Positions 32,387-45,135 of a stretch of 64,000 nucleotides of DNA are shown here, one piece after another. The stretch comes from Citrobacter sp. FP75 (GTDB lineage Bacteria > Pseudomonadota > Gammaproteobacteria > Enterobacterales > Enterobacteriaceae). A program made the translations under genes and the position numbers. The notes under the pieces were generated by a model. It had not been told where the DNA came from, ran no database searches, and worked only from the letters and a program-made list of their open reading frames with translations. Every line of letters starts with the position of its first letter. The stretch's first letter is position 1. The stretch covers positions 1 through 64,000 of the forward strand of contig NZ_JAFDOE010000006.1 in NCBI RefSeq assembly GCF_018342065.1, in the 5' to 3' direction.

Positions 32387-33364
32387 ATGAGCGAAACGGC
32401 AACCTGGCAGCCGAGCGCGTCCATCCCCAATCTGTTAAAACGAGCTGCAATTATAGCGGAAATCCGCCGCTTTTTTGCCGACCGTGGCGTGCTTGAGGTT
32501 GAGACACCTTGTATGAGTCAGGCGACGGTTACCGATATTCATCTGTTCCCGTTCGAAACACGTTTCGTTGGTCCTGGTCATTCTCAGGGCATGAATCTCT
32601 ATTTAATGACCAGCCCGGAATACCATATGAAGCGCCTGCTGGTGGCAGGGTGTGGCCCGGTTTACCAGCTGTGCCGCAGTTTTCGTAACGAAGAGATGGG
32701 GCGTCATCATAATCCTGAGTTCACCATGCTTGAGTGGTACCGTCCTCATTACGACATGTATCGTCTGATGAATGAAGTGGACGATTTACTCCAGCAGGTA
32801 TTGGACTGCTCGCCTGCGGAAAGCCTCTCATACCAGCAAGCCTTCCAGCGTCACCTGGAGATAGACCCGCTGTCAGCGGATAAAACTCAGCTACGCGAAG
32901 CGGCGGCTAAACTGGATCTCAGCAATATCGCGGACACCGAAGAAGACCGGGATACCTTGTTGCAACTGCTGTTTGCGATGGGCGTTGAGCCGCATATCGG
33001 GAAAGATAAACCGACGTTTGTGTATCATTTCCCGGCAAGCCAGGCCTCGCTGGCGCAAATCAGTACCGAAGATCACCGCGTTGCCGAACGTTTTGAGGTG
33101 TACTACAAAGGTATTGAACTGGCGAATGGTTTCCATGAGTTGACCGACGCCCGCGAGCAGCAGCAACGCTTCGAACAGGATAACCGCAAACGCGCGGCCC
33201 GTGGTTTGCCACAACAGCCAATCGACAATAATCTGCTTGAAGCGCTGAAAGTTGGCATGCCTGATTGTTCCGGTGTGGCTCTGGGCGTTGATCGTCTGGT
33301 TATGCTGGCGCTGGGGGCCAATAGCCTGGCCGACGTTATCGCTTTTACCGTTGATCGTGCATAA
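32387..33364 (+). CDS. epmA: EF-P-(R)-beta-lysine ligase EpmA
   Basis: A 325-aa class II lysyl-tRNA synthetase paralogue lacking the tRNA-binding domain (also called PoxA, GenX or YjeA). It attaches beta-lysine to Lys34 of EF-P. Class II motif 2 is in [23 protein letters not shown], split here as [20 protein letters not shown], and motif 3 in [15 protein letters not shown]. Length is typical. Divergent from frdA; preceded by CGGAGAAAC and followed by its own terminator. Partner of efp and epmB in this window. Confidence 0.97.
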   Translation: MSETATWQPSASIPNLLKRAAIIAEIRRFFADRGVLEVETPCMSQATVTDIHLFPFETRFVGPGHSQGMNLYLMTSPEYHMKRLLVAGCGPVYQLCRSFRNEEMGRHHNPEFTMLEWYRPHYDMYRLMNEVDDLLQQVLDCSPAESLSYQQAFQRHLEIDPLSADKTQLREAAAKLDLSNIADTEEDRDTLLQLLFAMGVEPHIGKDKPTFVYHFPASQASLAQISTEDHRVAERFEVYYKGIELANGFHELTDAREQQQRFEQDNRKRAARGLPQQPIDNNLLEALKVGMPDCSGVALGVDRLVMLALGANSLADVIAFTVDRA

Positions 33365-33380
33365 CGTACTCTTCTCGACG

Positions 33381-33407
33381 CAAAGTGGCGGTAAAAACGC
33401 CACTTTG
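33381..33407 (+). terminator. Terminator-like hairpin after epmA
   Basis: A perfect 10-bp stem CAAAGTGGCG/CGCCACTTTG with a 7-base loop lies 16 bases after the epmA stop. The following T run is short, so termination may be partial. Confidence 0.65.
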
Positions 33408-33575
33408 TAGCATATATTTTCATTTCCCCTCTAATAGCCACAATTTACACCTGGATATCTGATACCGTTCGGGTATCAATTCTGTGTTGATTTCTTATTG
33501 CTGTCTTCCGTTCAGAGGACAGTGCAAATCGGTGAGCGCTGTTTCACGGACGCTCCCAGAGTAAGGGATGGTTAA

Positions 33576-35078
33576 ATGACCCAAACAATAAAAAAGATGA
33601 GCCTGATAGGCCTCATCCTCATGATATTTACGTCAGTTTTCGGATTTGCAAATAGCCCCTCAGCATTCTATTTAATGGGGTATAGCGCAATCCCGTGGTA
33701 TATATTTTCTGCATTATTATTCTTTATCCCATTTGCTTTAATGATGGCTGAAATGGGATCCGCTTATCGGAAAGAAGAAGGCGGAATCTATTCATGGATG
33801 AATAATAGCGTTGGGCCACGCTATGCGTTTATTGGCACGTTTATGTGGTTTTCTTCCTACGTTATCTGGATGGTCAGTACCGCGGCGAAAGTTTGGGTGC
33901 CTTTTTCCACCTTTATGTTTGGCGCAGATATGACGCAGACCTGGCGTATCGCAGGGCTTGAGCCAACACAGGTCGTCGGACTGCTTGCCGTCGCCTGGAT
34001 GGTGCTGGTGACCGGCGTGGCGTCACGGGGTATTAATAAGATTGCGCGTATTACGGCGGTTGGCGGAATTGCCGTCATGTGTCTTAATTTGGTTCTGTTG
34101 TTAGTGAGTGTCGCTATTTTGTTATTAACCGGTGGACACTTTGCACAGGATATTAATTTTATCTCCTCACCGAACCCGGGATATCAGTCCGGCCTGGCCA
34201 TGTTGTCATTTGTGGTGTTTGCTATTTTCGCTTATGGCGGAATTGAAGCCGTGGGCGGGCTGGTTGATAAAACAGAGAAACCCGAAAAGAACTTTGCGAA
34301 AGGAATTGTCTTTGCTGCGGTTGTCATTTCAGTCGGTTATTCGTTGGCTATCTTTTTATGGGGTGTTAGCACCAACTGGCAGCAAGTGTTAAGTAATAGT
34401 TCAGTAAACCTGGGTAATATTACTTATATCCTGATGAAAAGCCTCGGAATGACGTTGGGTAATGCGCTGCATCTTTCTCCGGAGGCAGCAATAACCATGG
34501 GCATCTGGTTTGCGCGCATTACCGGACTGTCGATGTTCCTTGCCTATACCGGTGCTTTTTTCACGCTTAGCTACTCGCCGCTGAAAGCGATTATTCAAGG
34601 GACACCGAAAGCATTGTGGCCTGCTCCAATGACAAAGCTGAATGCCATGGGGATGCCGACGACGGCAATGTGGATGCAGTGTCTGCTGGTGAGCCTGTTT
34701 ATTTTGCTGGTGTCGTTTGGCGGCGATACGGCTTCCGCGTTTTATAACAAACTGACCCTGATGGCGAATGTCTCCATGACGCTGCCGTATCTGTTCCTTG
34801 CGCTGGCATTCCCATTCTTTAAATCTCGTGTCGGCCTGGAAAGACCGTTCGTTGTCTTTAAAACCCGAGCGGCGACGTTACTGGCAACAAGCGTGGTGGT
34901 GCTGGTGGTGACGTTCGCCAACGTGTTCACCATCATCCAGCCGGTGATTGAAGCCGGGGACTGGAACAGCGCGCTGTGGATGACCGGTGGTCCGATCTTC
35001 TTCTCGATGCTGGCGATGGCTATCTATCAGAACTACACCCGTCGCACGGCCAATGAGCCGCAGTGGGTGGCTGAGTAA
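33576..35078 (+). CDS. yjeM: APC-family amino acid transporter YjeM
   Basis: A 500-aa inner-membrane transporter of the APC superfamily (glutamate/GABA antiporter-like group), about twelve to fourteen hydrophobic segments. It begins MTQTIKKMSLIGLILMIFTS and includes GSAYRKEEGGIYSWM and YGGIEAVGGLVDKTEKPEKN, characteristic of the family. The substrate is not established. Monocistronic, preceded by a 211-base gap and followed by a REP palindrome. Confidence 0.9.
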   Translation: MTQTIKKMSLIGLILMIFTSVFGFANSPSAFYLMGYSAIPWYIFSALLFFIPFALMMAEMGSAYRKEEGGIYSWMNNSVGPRYAFIGTFMWFSSYVIWMVSTAAKVWVPFSTFMFGADMTQTWRIAGLEPTQVVGLLAVAWMVLVTGVASRGINKIARITAVGGIAVMCLNLVLLLVSVAILLLTGGHFAQDINFISSPNPGYQSGLAMLSFVVFAIFAYGGIEAVGGLVDKTEKPEKNFAKGIVFAAVVISVGYSLAIFLWGVSTNWQQVLSNSSVNLGNITYILMKSLGMTLGNALHLSPEAAITMGIWFARITGLSMFLAYTGAFFTLSYSPLKAIIQGTPKALWPAPMTKLNAMGMPTTAMWMQCLLVSLFILLVSFGGDTASAFYNKLTLMANVSMTLPYLFLALAFPFFKSRVGLERPFVVFKTRAATLLATSVVVLVVTFANVFTIIQPVIEAGDWNSALWMTGGPIFFSMLAMAIYQNYTRRTANEPQWVAE

Positions 35079-35085
35079 TGTATCT

Positions 35086-35120
35086 TGCCGGATGAGGCGC
35101 GATAGCGCCACCATCCGGCA
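35086..35120. repeat. REP palindrome between yjeM and mscM
   Basis: TGCCGGATGAGGCGC followed by GCGCCACCATCCGGCA is a near-perfect REP (PU) element in the gap between two converging genes, where such hairpins often protect mRNA 3' ends or bind gyrase. Confidence 0.92.
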
Positions 35121-35130
35121 TCATTCACGT

Positions 35131-38100
35131 TTACAAACTCCCCGCCGGGCGGCTGCCTCTGCCCGCAGAGCTCAAGGTTCTCCCCGTTTGCTTGCCGCCC
35201 AGACTCTCCAGACGCATCTGGAACGGTGGGAATGGCATATCGATGCCGTGCTCGCGGAAGCCTGCCAGAATCAGCTGGTGGATCTCATGGCGCAGCGGCA
35301 TACGGTGTCCCATCTCTGCGGCATAGATACGCAGCTCAAAGATTTGAATCCCCTGCTGCAGATCAACCAGGAAGACTTCTGGCGCCGGGTTATCGATAAC
35401 CAGCGAGCAGCGGTGTGCGGCAGTAAGCAGGATCTGCGTGACCTCCTCGCTGTTGGCCTCTGACGGCGCAGGAATGGTCAATACCACACGGGTAACCGAA
35501 TCGGACAGCGACCAGTTGATAAACTGCTCGGTGATAAACGCCTTGTTGGGCACGATTATCTCTTTGCGGTCCCAGTCGCTGATGGTGGTGGCGCGGGTGT
35601 TAATTTTCGTCACGCTACCGGTGAGATCGCGAATGGTCACCGTGTCGCCAATACGAATCGGTTTTTCAAACAGGATGATCAGGCCGGAAATAAAGTTAGC
35701 GAAGATCTCCTGCAAACCAAAGCCCAGACCGACACCGAGAGCGGCAACCAGCCACTGCAGTTTTGACCACTCAATACCAATCATCGAGAAGCCCACCAGA
35801 CCGCCAATCAGCATCAGCAGGTACTTGGTAATGGTGGTGATGGCGTAGCCGGTGCCGGGCGTTAAATCCAGGTGCTGCAACAGTGCCAGTTCCAGTAACG
35901 CAGGTAGGTTACGTACCAACTGGGTGGTGATGATAAACACCAGAATGGCAATTAACACTGCGCCCAGCGTAATTGGCTCTAAGCTTTCTACGCCCTGCAC
36001 CGTAGAGGTCACATCCCATAACGAGATATTTTCCAGGAAGCCGAAAGCAGAATGAATTTCTGACCACAGCACGATGACCGAAAGCAGGGCGATAAGCATC
36101 AGGATAGAACGCACCAGACGCAGTGACTGCGCGCTGATTGCATCCAGATCCACTTCGCTTTCATCAACATCAATCGTGCCTTCAAGGCTGGTGGAATGTG
36201 GCGGTTCTTCTTCACCACGCGCGCGTTGCGCCAGCATTTCTGCGCGCCGGTGTTTGGCGCGGTCAAAGGCCAGACGACGGCGCTGGATCAGCATCCAACG
36301 GCGAATGACGTGATAAACCACCAGCAATAAGAACCAGATAGCCACGGACGTCTCAAGGCGGGTCAGCAGTGCTTGTGCCGTGGCTAAATAACCTACTGCG
36401 GCTGCAAGAATAGCAACCAGCGGGGCACCCATCAGCATATTCCACAGCATGCTGTTGACCATATTGTCGCCGTTGCCCTCTTTGTCGAGGTACAGCGGGA
36501 TTCCGGCGCGTTTCAGACTCAGGGTGACAATCGCCAGCGCGCCACAGATCAACATAAAACACAGACGCCCCAATGAGGCGGAGAATTCCCGATCATTGAG
36601 ATTATCAAACATGATCACCGCCATGATCAGCGGAACAATCAGTCCGATGCTCATCAGATAATAGTGCATGGCCTTCGCGACGCGGTTGCGCGGCCAGCCA
36701 AAGTGCGCGATGAACAGGCCGTTAGGGCGCGCAAAGGTGGCGCAAATCATCACCGCCCACAGCATGGGTACCGTGGCGGTCACGCCATCGCCAATGGCGA
36801 CGGCCAGTGGGTAGGGCCAGGCTTCCTGCAGGCCATAACCCAACGTCGCCCATAGTACTGGCAGCGGCGAGGCGACGAGGATTGACCAGAACACCGTGCG
36901 TATTGTCAGCCAGAAGTGGTCCTGGGTGACTTTACCGACTCGCGCAGACGATCGCTCAAGAAAACGGGTGAAATGCTTACGCGAATAGAGGCTAAAACCA
37001 ACCAGCACCAGCGCGCCGAACAGCGGTAGCAGCGTGGCCTTGCTGGTGAGCATCATGACGCTGGCTTTACCGAGCTGATTAAACGTATCTAATGAGATTA
37101 GACGACGTAGATCCTGAACCAAATCGACCGGCCAGGAGAGTGAGATTGGGCTGACGTCAGAGGTCCAGAACAGATACCGGTGAGTGGCTTCGTTAACCTC
37201 TTTCAGCGCGTCTTCCAGCTGACTATTGGATACTTTCAGCTTGGTTAACTCGAGTATCAGCGTATCACCGCCCTGTAGCAGGGAATTCAGCAGCTCACGC
37301 TGGGTACGCAGTTGCGCATTGAGAATGCGGGTCTGCTCTGCGGTCAGCGGCTGCCCATCCATCTGATGGATCTGGCGCAACTGCGGCTGTTTGTTGAGGA
37401 GATCTTCATAGCGCATACGGTGCACGCGAAGCTGCGCCATTTCGGTATCAAGCTGCTGGGGCTTAGGCATTTCTGGCAGACGGGAAACCTGAGCACGCAG
37501 GGCTTCGCCCAGCATATTCGATGCGCCCAGCCACTGTGACTGTTCACGCAGCGTGTTCAACGCCTGGCGTACCTGTAGCGTTTGGCTGGTGGCCTGACGC
37601 TGTTGAGAAGCCACCAGGTCCATACGCTGTGCCTGCTGGTTTAAAGCTTGTGACAGTTCACGGTTAACCTTGAACTGGTCGACAATACCCTCTGGCAGTC
37701 CCGCGCTGTTTTCTGCCAGTAGTTCAGTGCTTTCCAGCGCCCGTTCCGCTTCACGCTGACGCTGGCTGTTGAGCTGGTTACGTAATGCCTGCAGATAAGC
37801 GTCGAGCTGCTGGCTCTGTTTTTCTGCCAGTTCGGAGCGCATTCGCGCCAGTTCCTGACGGTTGTTAGCGGAAAGCTGAGCCAGTTCCAGTTCATCAACC
37901 AGCGCTTTGAGCCTGGCTGATTCAGCCTGCATCGACTGATTGAGCGGCGTATTGCCGTTAGCCACGCCAAGGCGTCGTTCAATCTCATTTAACTGACGGC
38001 GGGCATCGGTTTGCTGTTGTGGGAGCTGGCTTAATGAATCTGCGATTTCTCGGGCGCGATCCTGTTCCTGCTGGGCCTGACGGCTTTTTTCCAGCAATTG

Positions 38101-38445
38101 ACTGCTAACCTGGAGGATCTCCTGGTTTAAGGCATCAGTAGAGAGATCTGTCGGGATGCTGCGCGGTTCATCGCGCAGGTTGTTAAGCTGTGCGCGCAGC
38201 GTTGCGGACAGCTTGGGGAAGTTATCAATAACCTGCTGATACTGTTCGGCGCGCTCGAGGGAGCCTTTACGTTCTTCAAGGGCATTCAGCGCGGACTGGA
38301 GCGCCTCGACGGCTTCTGGCTGAGCGGGTTTTGCCGCTTTAGCCTGCTCCAGTTCCTGGGTGATTTGTTTGGTATCGGGGGCCGTCGCAGCGTACGCCCC
38401 CTGGCTGAGGCACCAGGCCATCAGAAAAGTGATAATCAGGCGCAC
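35131..38445 (-). CDS. mscM: Mechanosensitive channel MscM (YjeP)
   Basis: An 1104-aa MscS-superfamily inner-membrane channel of miniconductance type. A signal peptide (1-19) precedes a periplasmic, glutamine-rich coiled-coil region to about residue 470. About eleven membrane segments follow, and the MscS core lies near residues 860-1080 (GLGFGLQEIFANFISGLIIL, then FEKPIRIGDTVTI). It releases solutes on hypoosmotic shock. It follows psd by 17 bases in the same operon, as in E. coli. Confidence 0.96.
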   Translation of the reverse strand: MRLIITFLMAWCLSQGAYAATAPDTKQITQELEQAKAAKPAQPEAVEALQSALNALEERKGSLERAEQYQQVIDNFPKLSATLRAQLNNLRDEPRSIPTDLSTDALNQEILQVSSQLLEKSRQAQQEQDRAREIADSLSQLPQQQTDARRQLNEIERRLGVANGNTPLNQSMQAESARLKALVDELELAQLSANNRQELARMRSELAEKQSQQLDAYLQALRNQLNSQRQREAERALESTELLAENSAGLPEGIVDQFKVNRELSQALNQQAQRMDLVASQQRQATSQTLQVRQALNTLREQSQWLGASNMLGEALRAQVSRLPEMPKPQQLDTEMAQLRVHRMRYEDLLNKQPQLRQIHQMDGQPLTAEQTRILNAQLRTQRELLNSLLQGGDTLILELTKLKVSNSQLEDALKEVNEATHRYLFWTSDVSPISLSWPVDLVQDLRRLISLDTFNQLGKASVMMLTSKATLLPLFGALVLVGFSLYSRKHFTRFLERSSARVGKVTQDHFWLTIRTVFWSILVASPLPVLWATLGYGLQEAWPYPLAVAIGDGVTATVPMLWAVMICATFARPNGLFIAHFGWPRNRVAKAMHYYLMSIGLIVPLIMAVIMFDNLNDREFSASLGRLCFMLICGALAIVTLSLKRAGIPLYLDKEGNGDNMVNSMLWNMLMGAPLVAILAAAVGYLATAQALLTRLETSVAIWFLLLVVYHVIRRWMLIQRRRLAFDRAKHRRAEMLAQRARGEEEPPHSTSLEGTIDVDESEVDLDAISAQSLRLVRSILMLIALLSVIVLWSEIHSAFGFLENISLWDVTSTVQGVESLEPITLGAVLIAILVFIITTQLVRNLPALLELALLQHLDLTPGTGYAITTITKYLLMLIGGLVGFSMIGIEWSKLQWLVAALGVGLGFGLQEIFANFISGLIILFEKPIRIGDTVTIRDLTGSVTKINTRATTISDWDRKEIIVPNKAFITEQFINWSLSDSVTRVVLTIPAPSEANSEEVTQILLTAAHRCSLVIDNPAPEVFLVDLQQGIQIFELRIYAAEMGHRMPLRHEIHQLILAGFREHGIDMPFPPFQMRLESLGGKQTGRTLSSAGRGSRPAGSL

Positions 38446-38462
38446 AGCAGCGATTCCTATGT

Positions 38463-39431
38463 TTAACTTTCGTCTTTTTTGTCGTCAACCAGCGGGCTGG
38501 CGTCGTGTTCTGCTTCGATTTCGTCTTTCGCAAGTGGAGCCGGTTCAGCCTCTGGCGACACGAATGTCTCGGTAGAGATAGCCATCGGTTGACCGATTTT
38601 AGTGACTGAAAGGTCCTGCAACTGCTCGACCAGATTAACTTTACCTGGCGCAAACAGGTTGATAACGGTTGAACCAAGCTTAAAGCGGCCCATTTCCTGG
38701 CCTTTCAGCAGCGCCACCGACCCTTCGCTTTCGCCTTCAGGCCATGTCCAGCGTTTAATCACCCCTTCACGCGGCGGCGTAATGGTGCCAGCCCAGACGG
38801 TTTCGATGCTACCGACGATGGTTGCGCCGACCAGAATTTGCACCATCGGGCCAAACTCGGTATCAAACAGGCAAATAACGCGTTCGTTACGGGCAAACAG
38901 GTTTGGCACGTTTTGCGCAGTCAGAATGTTGACCGAGAAGAGATCGCCCGGCACGTACATCATTTCACGCAGGATACCGTTACACGGCATATGCACACGG
39001 TGGTAATCGCGCGGAGATAAGTAAGTGGTCACAAATGTACCGTTGCGGAATTTGTCCGCCATCTGGTAGTTGCCCGCCAGCAGCGCTTCAAGGCTGTAGC
39101 TGTGCCCTTTGGCCTGCAGCAGCTTGTCTTCTTCGATGTTCCCCAACTGGTTAATCACGCCGTCAGCTGGCATAACCAGAACATTTGGGTCGGTATTAAT
39201 CGGGCGAGCATCGTCGCGCAGTGGGCGTACGAAGAAATCGTTAAAGGTACGATAGCTGGCGGTATCTGGCTTCTGCGCCTCTGTCATATCGACCTTGTAA
39301 TATTTCACGAACAGATCGATAACCAGTTTAGTTAGCCATCCTGCTCGTTTGCTCGCACCCCAACCCGCCAGGCGAGTGAGCCATAGTTTCGGCAGAATGT
39401 ATTGTAGCGAAAGCTTAAATGAGTTTAACAA
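38463..39431 (-). CDS. psd: Phosphatidylserine decarboxylase proenzyme
   Basis: A 322-aa membrane-associated enzyme that makes phosphatidylethanolamine from phosphatidylserine. Self-cleavage occurs in the LGST motif at Gly253-Ser254, which turns Ser254 into the pyruvoyl group; Asp90 (MPADG) and His147 complete the processing triad. All are present. The C-terminus is acidic and alanine/glutamate rich. Upstream gene of the psd-mscM operon. Confidence 0.97.
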   Translation of the reverse strand: MLNSFKLSLQYILPKLWLTRLAGWGASKRAGWLTKLVIDLFVKYYKVDMTEAQKPDTASYRTFNDFFVRPLRDDARPINTDPNVLVMPADGVINQLGNIEEDKLLQAKGHSYSLEALLAGNYQMADKFRNGTFVTTYLSPRDYHRVHMPCNGILREMMYVPGDLFSVNILTAQNVPNLFARNERVICLFDTEFGPMVQILVGATIVGSIETVWAGTITPPREGVIKRWTWPEGESEGSVALLKGQEMGRFKLGSTVINLFAPGKVNLVEQLQDLSVTKIGQPMAISTETFVSPEAEPAPLAKDEIEAEHDASPLVDDKKDES

Positions 39432-39523
39432 GGTAGCCTCCAGGCCATAATTTGTTCCCGATCCGGCATACGGGCCGGATCCTGAAAAAAGGGGGACGAT
39501 TCTAGCGATGCTTAGCTTAGTTG

Positions 39524-40576
39524 TCAGTTGTCAGTATCAGAAAAGTTTTTACGCGTTTTTACCTGCGCCATGCTTTCGAGGATACGGTGATAATTCTCAA
39601 ACCGAGTTTCGGCTATTGCCCCTTTCTCTACAGCCTCACGGATAGCGCAGCCGGGATCCGCATCATGTTTGCAGTCGCGATATTTGCAATGGCCCAGGTA
39701 GTCATGGAATTCGACAAAACCGTGGGTGATTTGTTCCGGCTCAAGATGCCACAGCCCAAACTCACGTACGCCGGGAGAGTCAATGACGTCACCACCGTGC
39801 GGGAAATGGTACAGGCGAGAGGCGGTCGTGGTGTGTTGTCCCAGACCGGAGTTATCGGAGACATCGTTGGTCAGGATCTCTTTTTGCAGGCCGAGCAGGT
39901 TATTGAGCAGGCTGGATTTGCCTACGCCTGACTGACCGGCAAAAATGCTAATACGATCGGTCAAGGCTTCTTCAAGCGGCTGTAGCCCGTCTTTTTTATG
40001 GCTTGATACCATCAACACGCGATAGCCAATATTGCGGTAGATATCCATCTGCTCGTTCACGAAGGCCATACCTTCATCGTCGAGCAAATCGATCTTGTTG
40101 AGTACGATAATGGGCTCGACCTGCAATGTTTCGCAGGCAACCAGATATCGGTCGATAATATTGAGCGACAGCTCGGGTAAGATGGCCGAAACAATGACGA
40201 TTTGGTCAATGTTAGCCGCAATGGGTTTTACGCCGTCGTAAAAGTCAGGGCGCGTAAGTACCGAGGTACGTTCGTGTACCGCTTCAACGATCCCTTTCAC
40301 GTTCACGCCTTCGGCCGCGGCTTTACCCGGACGCCAGACCACGCGATCGCCGGTAACCAGCGAACGAATTGTACGGCGGATGTTGCAACGGTGAACTTCG
40401 CCTTCGGCAGATTCCACATCGGCATGCATGCCAAAACGGCTGATAACAATGCCTTCAGCGGTCTCGCCAAACAGGTTGTCGTCATAGTCTGGCTTCTCCG
40501 TGGACGTTTTAAGACGACGCTGGTGATTGGCGTTCACGCGGCGCTGTTGGCCTTTGGAGAGTTTATTCTTACTCAA
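39524..40576 (-). CDS. rsgA: Ribosome small subunit-dependent GTPase RsgA
   Basis: A 350-aa circularly permuted GTPase that checks late 30S maturation. An N-terminal OB fold precedes the permuted G motifs: NKID first, then GQSGVGKSS and DSPG, followed by a zinc-binding Cys/His segment ([14 protein letters not shown]). The start is TTG at 40576, giving [18 protein letters not shown] with the same length as E. coli; an ATG 33 bases upstream would add residues not found there. Divergent from orn. Confidence 0.96.
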   Translation of the reverse strand: MSKNKLSKGQQRRVNANHQRRLKTSTEKPDYDDNLFGETAEGIVISRFGMHADVESAEGEVHRCNIRRTIRSLVTGDRVVWRPGKAAAEGVNVKGIVEAVHERTSVLTRPDFYDGVKPIAANIDQIVIVSAILPELSLNIIDRYLVACETLQVEPIIVLNKIDLLDDEGMAFVNEQMDIYRNIGYRVLMVSSHKKDGLQPLEEALTDRISIFAGQSGVGKSSLLNNLLGLQKEILTNDVSDNSGLGQHTTTASRLYHFPHGGDVIDSPGVREFGLWHLEPEQITHGFVEFHDYLGHCKYRDCKHDADPGCAIREAVEKGAIAETRFENYHRILESMAQVKTRKNFSDTDN

Positions 40577-40681
40577 TCGGACTGGCTCCTGGTCGCCCAT
40601 TATGGGCAAAACATTTATGATACACGCAATTTTAGACGAATATAGTCACACTGAATGTGACGCTGAAGGGTGGAAAATAGC

Positions 40682-41227
40682 ATGAGTGGCAATGAAAACA
40701 ACCTGATTTGGATCGATCTGGAGATGACCGGTCTGGATCCCGAGCGCGATCGCATTATTGAGATCGCTACGCTGGTGACTGATGCCAACCTGAATATTTT
40801 GGCTGAAGGGCCGACGATTGCCGTCCACCAGTCCGACGAGCAGCTGGCGTTGATGGATGACTGGAACGTGCGCACGCACACCGGAAGTGGGCTGGTGGAG
40901 CGTGTGAAGGCGAGCACCATGGGCGATCGTGAAGCGGAGCTGGCGACGCTGGCGTTTTTAAAAGAGTGGGTTCCTGAAGGGAAATCACCTATTTGCGGCA
41001 ATAGCATCGGTCAGGATCGTCGCTTCCTGTTTAAATACATGCCGGAGCTGGAGGCCTATTTCCATTATCGTTACCTGGACGTAAGCACGCTGAAAGAACT
41101 GGCTCGTCGTTGGAAGCCGGAGATCCTTGATGGCTTCACGAAGCAGGGGACGCATCAGGCGATGGACGACATTCGTGAATCGGTTGCCGAGCTTGCTTAC
41201 TATCGCGAACATTTTATTAAGCTTTGA
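40682..41227 (+). CDS. orn: Oligoribonuclease
   Basis: A 181-aa DEDDh 3'-5' exoribonuclease that degrades very short RNAs, including pGpG. Exo I motif [10 protein letters not shown], Exo II in [11 protein letters not shown] and Exo III in [11 protein letters not shown] are intact. The ATG at 40682 gives [17 protein letters not shown], matching E. coli apart from one residue; a GTG four codons upstream is unlikely. Essential in E. coli. A strong terminator follows. Confidence 0.97.
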   Translation: MSGNENNLIWIDLEMTGLDPERDRIIEIATLVTDANLNILAEGPTIAVHQSDEQLALMDDWNVRTHTGSGLVERVKASTMGDREAELATLAFLKEWVPEGKSPICGNSIGQDRRFLFKYMPELEAYFHYRYLDVSTLKELARRWKPEILDGFTKQGTHQAMDDIRESVAELAYYREHFIKL

Positions 41228-41236
41228 TTTTATTCT

Positions 41237-41262
41237 CCGGTGGCTTGCGTCACCGGTTTTTT
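41237..41262 (+). terminator. orn terminator
   Basis: Stem CCGGTG/CACCGG with an 8-base loop followed by six T residues, ten bases after the orn stop. Confidence 0.9.
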
Positions 41263-41335
41263 GACGCTAAATTGTTCACCTTGATTGTAAAGTAATCACT
41301 TGAACGAATTTTCAAAAAAAACGTATTCATGGGGG

Positions 41336-41363
41336 TTGCAGCTAAACGGATTTCTCGTATAAT
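41336..41363 (+). promoter_or_regulatory. tRNA-Gly operon promoter
   Basis: TTGCAG (41336-41341) and a perfect TATAAT (41358-41363) are 16 bases apart, followed by the GC-rich discriminator GCGCCTCCCG. An A-tract lies just upstream (41313-41320), as in UP elements. This is a typical strong stable-RNA promoter under stringent control. Confidence 0.88.
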
Positions 41364-41423
41364 GCGCCTCCCGTAACGATGCAGAAATGCAGATTACGAC
41401 AGCAACAAAAGCAGCACAGATTT

Positions 41424-41499
<76 letters not shown>

Positions 41500-41539
41500 A
41501 AATTTGAAAATGCTTGTAAAGCACAGACCACCAATCGCA

Positions 41540-41651
41540 GGATTTCGAAGTGCGACAAGGCGGCAACTGAATGAGTCCTTGGGAGCTTACTGAAGTAAGT
41601 GGCTCAGGCGAATGAAGGCAGCCAACGCAGTAGCGGTTCGAAAGACGAAGA
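41540..41651 (+). repeat. ERIC element in the tRNA-Gly spacer
   Basis: GAATGAGTCCTTGGGAGCTT, then ACTGAAGTAAGTGGCTCAGG, then GCAGCCAACGCAG match a diverged ERIC element in the plus orientation. It fills most of the 156-base spacer between two identical tRNA-Gly genes and must be transcribed and removed with the precursor. Confidence 0.85.
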
Positions 41652-41655
41652 TTAT

Positions 41656-41731
<76 letters not shown>

Positions 41732-41750
41732 AATTCTTATCTCAAAAAAC

Positions 41751-41999
41751 ATATCCACAACGAATAATCGCGTTGGGGCTGTTTTCTTTTGTCTTTGACA
41801 TACTCTTGTAAACAGACTTATCCACAGGTTCGGGTATTATTCCTGGAATACAAAAAACTTCGCCTGGTGAATAGTATCTTTGTAACTAATTGAAATTAAT
41901 AAATTAATTATCATTTCAAATTGTTAAAGCGATCACTTGACGATTTTTTCCCTCTTGAATATCAATGTGTTTTTATTTTTATACACAAGCTGTGGATGA
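41751..41999. other. datA-like cluster of DnaA boxes with candidate IHF site
   Basis: The AT-rich gap between the tRNA-Gly genes and queG holds four DnaA-box candidates: ATATCCACA (41751), the perfect TTATCCACA (41818), TTATACACA (41979), and TCATCCACA on the minus strand (41999-41991). TATCAATGTGTTT (41960-41972) is one base from the IHF consensus and sits just left of the right-hand boxes. In E. coli the datA locus, which titrates DnaA and promotes DnaA-ATP hydrolysis with IHF, lies at this same place beside glyVXY. No gene is visible here. Confidence 0.72.
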
Positions 42000-42000
42000 C

Positions 42001-43138
42001 TTAAGCGTCACGCGGCAGACCCTTTTCAATGACCCTGACCAGACGTTGTTTCTTCGGTAACTGCACCTCAATCACGCATGCATTTCGTTTCTCAATCTGC
42101 TGCGCAATCGCCCATTCTATGTGCTCGTCGAGAAGTGGGTGCTCACCTCGGCGATTTTCCAGCGCATTAATCACGGCTTCATCCCAGGGGGCATTTCCCA
42201 GCGCGACGGCGATATTTCGTAACCAGCGCAGGTGCCCAATGCGGCGAATAGCCGAACCTTCCGTCACTTTTAAAAACCACGCTTCGCTCCAGCTAAACAG
42301 CTCAATCAGTTCCGGGGCATGTAGCTGTTTGCGCGGGCTAAAGTCATCTTCTACGGTGAGCTGCGAATAGCGATTCCAGGGACAAATGAGCTGACAGTCA
42401 TCGCAGCCATAGATTCGGTTGCCTAACAGTGGTCGAAATTCTTCCGGGATAGCGCCTTCCAGCTCGATAGTGAGATAGGAAATACAGCGGCGGGCATCAA
42501 CGGTGTACGGTTCAACGATGGCCCCCGTGGGGCAAATGGTCATACAGGCCATGCATTTGCCGCAGCCTTCTTCTACGGGCCTATCCACAGGTAGCGGTAA
42601 ATCGATCAGCAGTTCACCGAGGAAGAAAAATGATCCGGCTTCGCGGTTAAGAATTAGTGAGTGCTTACCAACCCAGCCAAGTCCGGCTTTTTCCGCCAGC
42701 GGACGCTCAAGAATGGGCGCAGAATCAACAAAAGGTCTAAAATTCAGCGAAACGCAATGCTGCTGGATCAACTCTCCCAGTTTTTTTAAGCGGTTACGCA
42801 GTAGCTTATGGTAGTCACGGCCCAGCGCATAACGGCTGACGTAGCCCAGAGAAGGATTTTTTAACGTGCTGGCAAACGCTGCGTTGGCGGGGAGATAGTT
42901 CATCCGCACGCTGATGACGCGCAAAGTGCCGGGCAATAATTCGTGGGGGCGGGCGCGCATCATGCCGTGACGGGCCATCCAGTCCATTTCGCCGTGGTAT
43001 TGTTTATCCTGCCAGGCCTGCAGTTTGGGTTCGGCTTCGCTAAGGTCTGTATCAGCAATACCGACCTGCTGAAAGCCAAGTTCCAGGCCCCACTGCTTAA
43101 TTTTTTGTGCTAACTGATTGAGATCGAGGGGCTCTGAC

Positions 43139-43140
<2 letters not shown>
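42001..43140 (-). CDS. queG: Epoxyqueuosine reductase QueG
   Basis: A 379-aa cobalamin- and iron-sulfur-dependent enzyme doing the last step of queuosine synthesis in tRNA. Two ferredoxin-type cluster motifs are present: CGKCMACMTICPTGAI and CDDCQLICPWN. The N-terminal domain binds cobalamin and a C-terminal HEAT-like region (GHLRWLRNIAVALGN) binds tRNA. The ATG at 43140 matches the E. coli length. Its start codon overlaps that of nnr on the other strand. Confidence 0.96.
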
Positions 43141-45119
<1,979 letters not shown>

Positions 45120-45135
45120 CCTTAAGGGTGGCGGG

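Noticed and set aside
42581..42589. CTATCCACA inside queG as another DnaA box
   Set aside because: It has one mismatch and lies in coding sequence about 580 bases from the cluster, so chance is likely.
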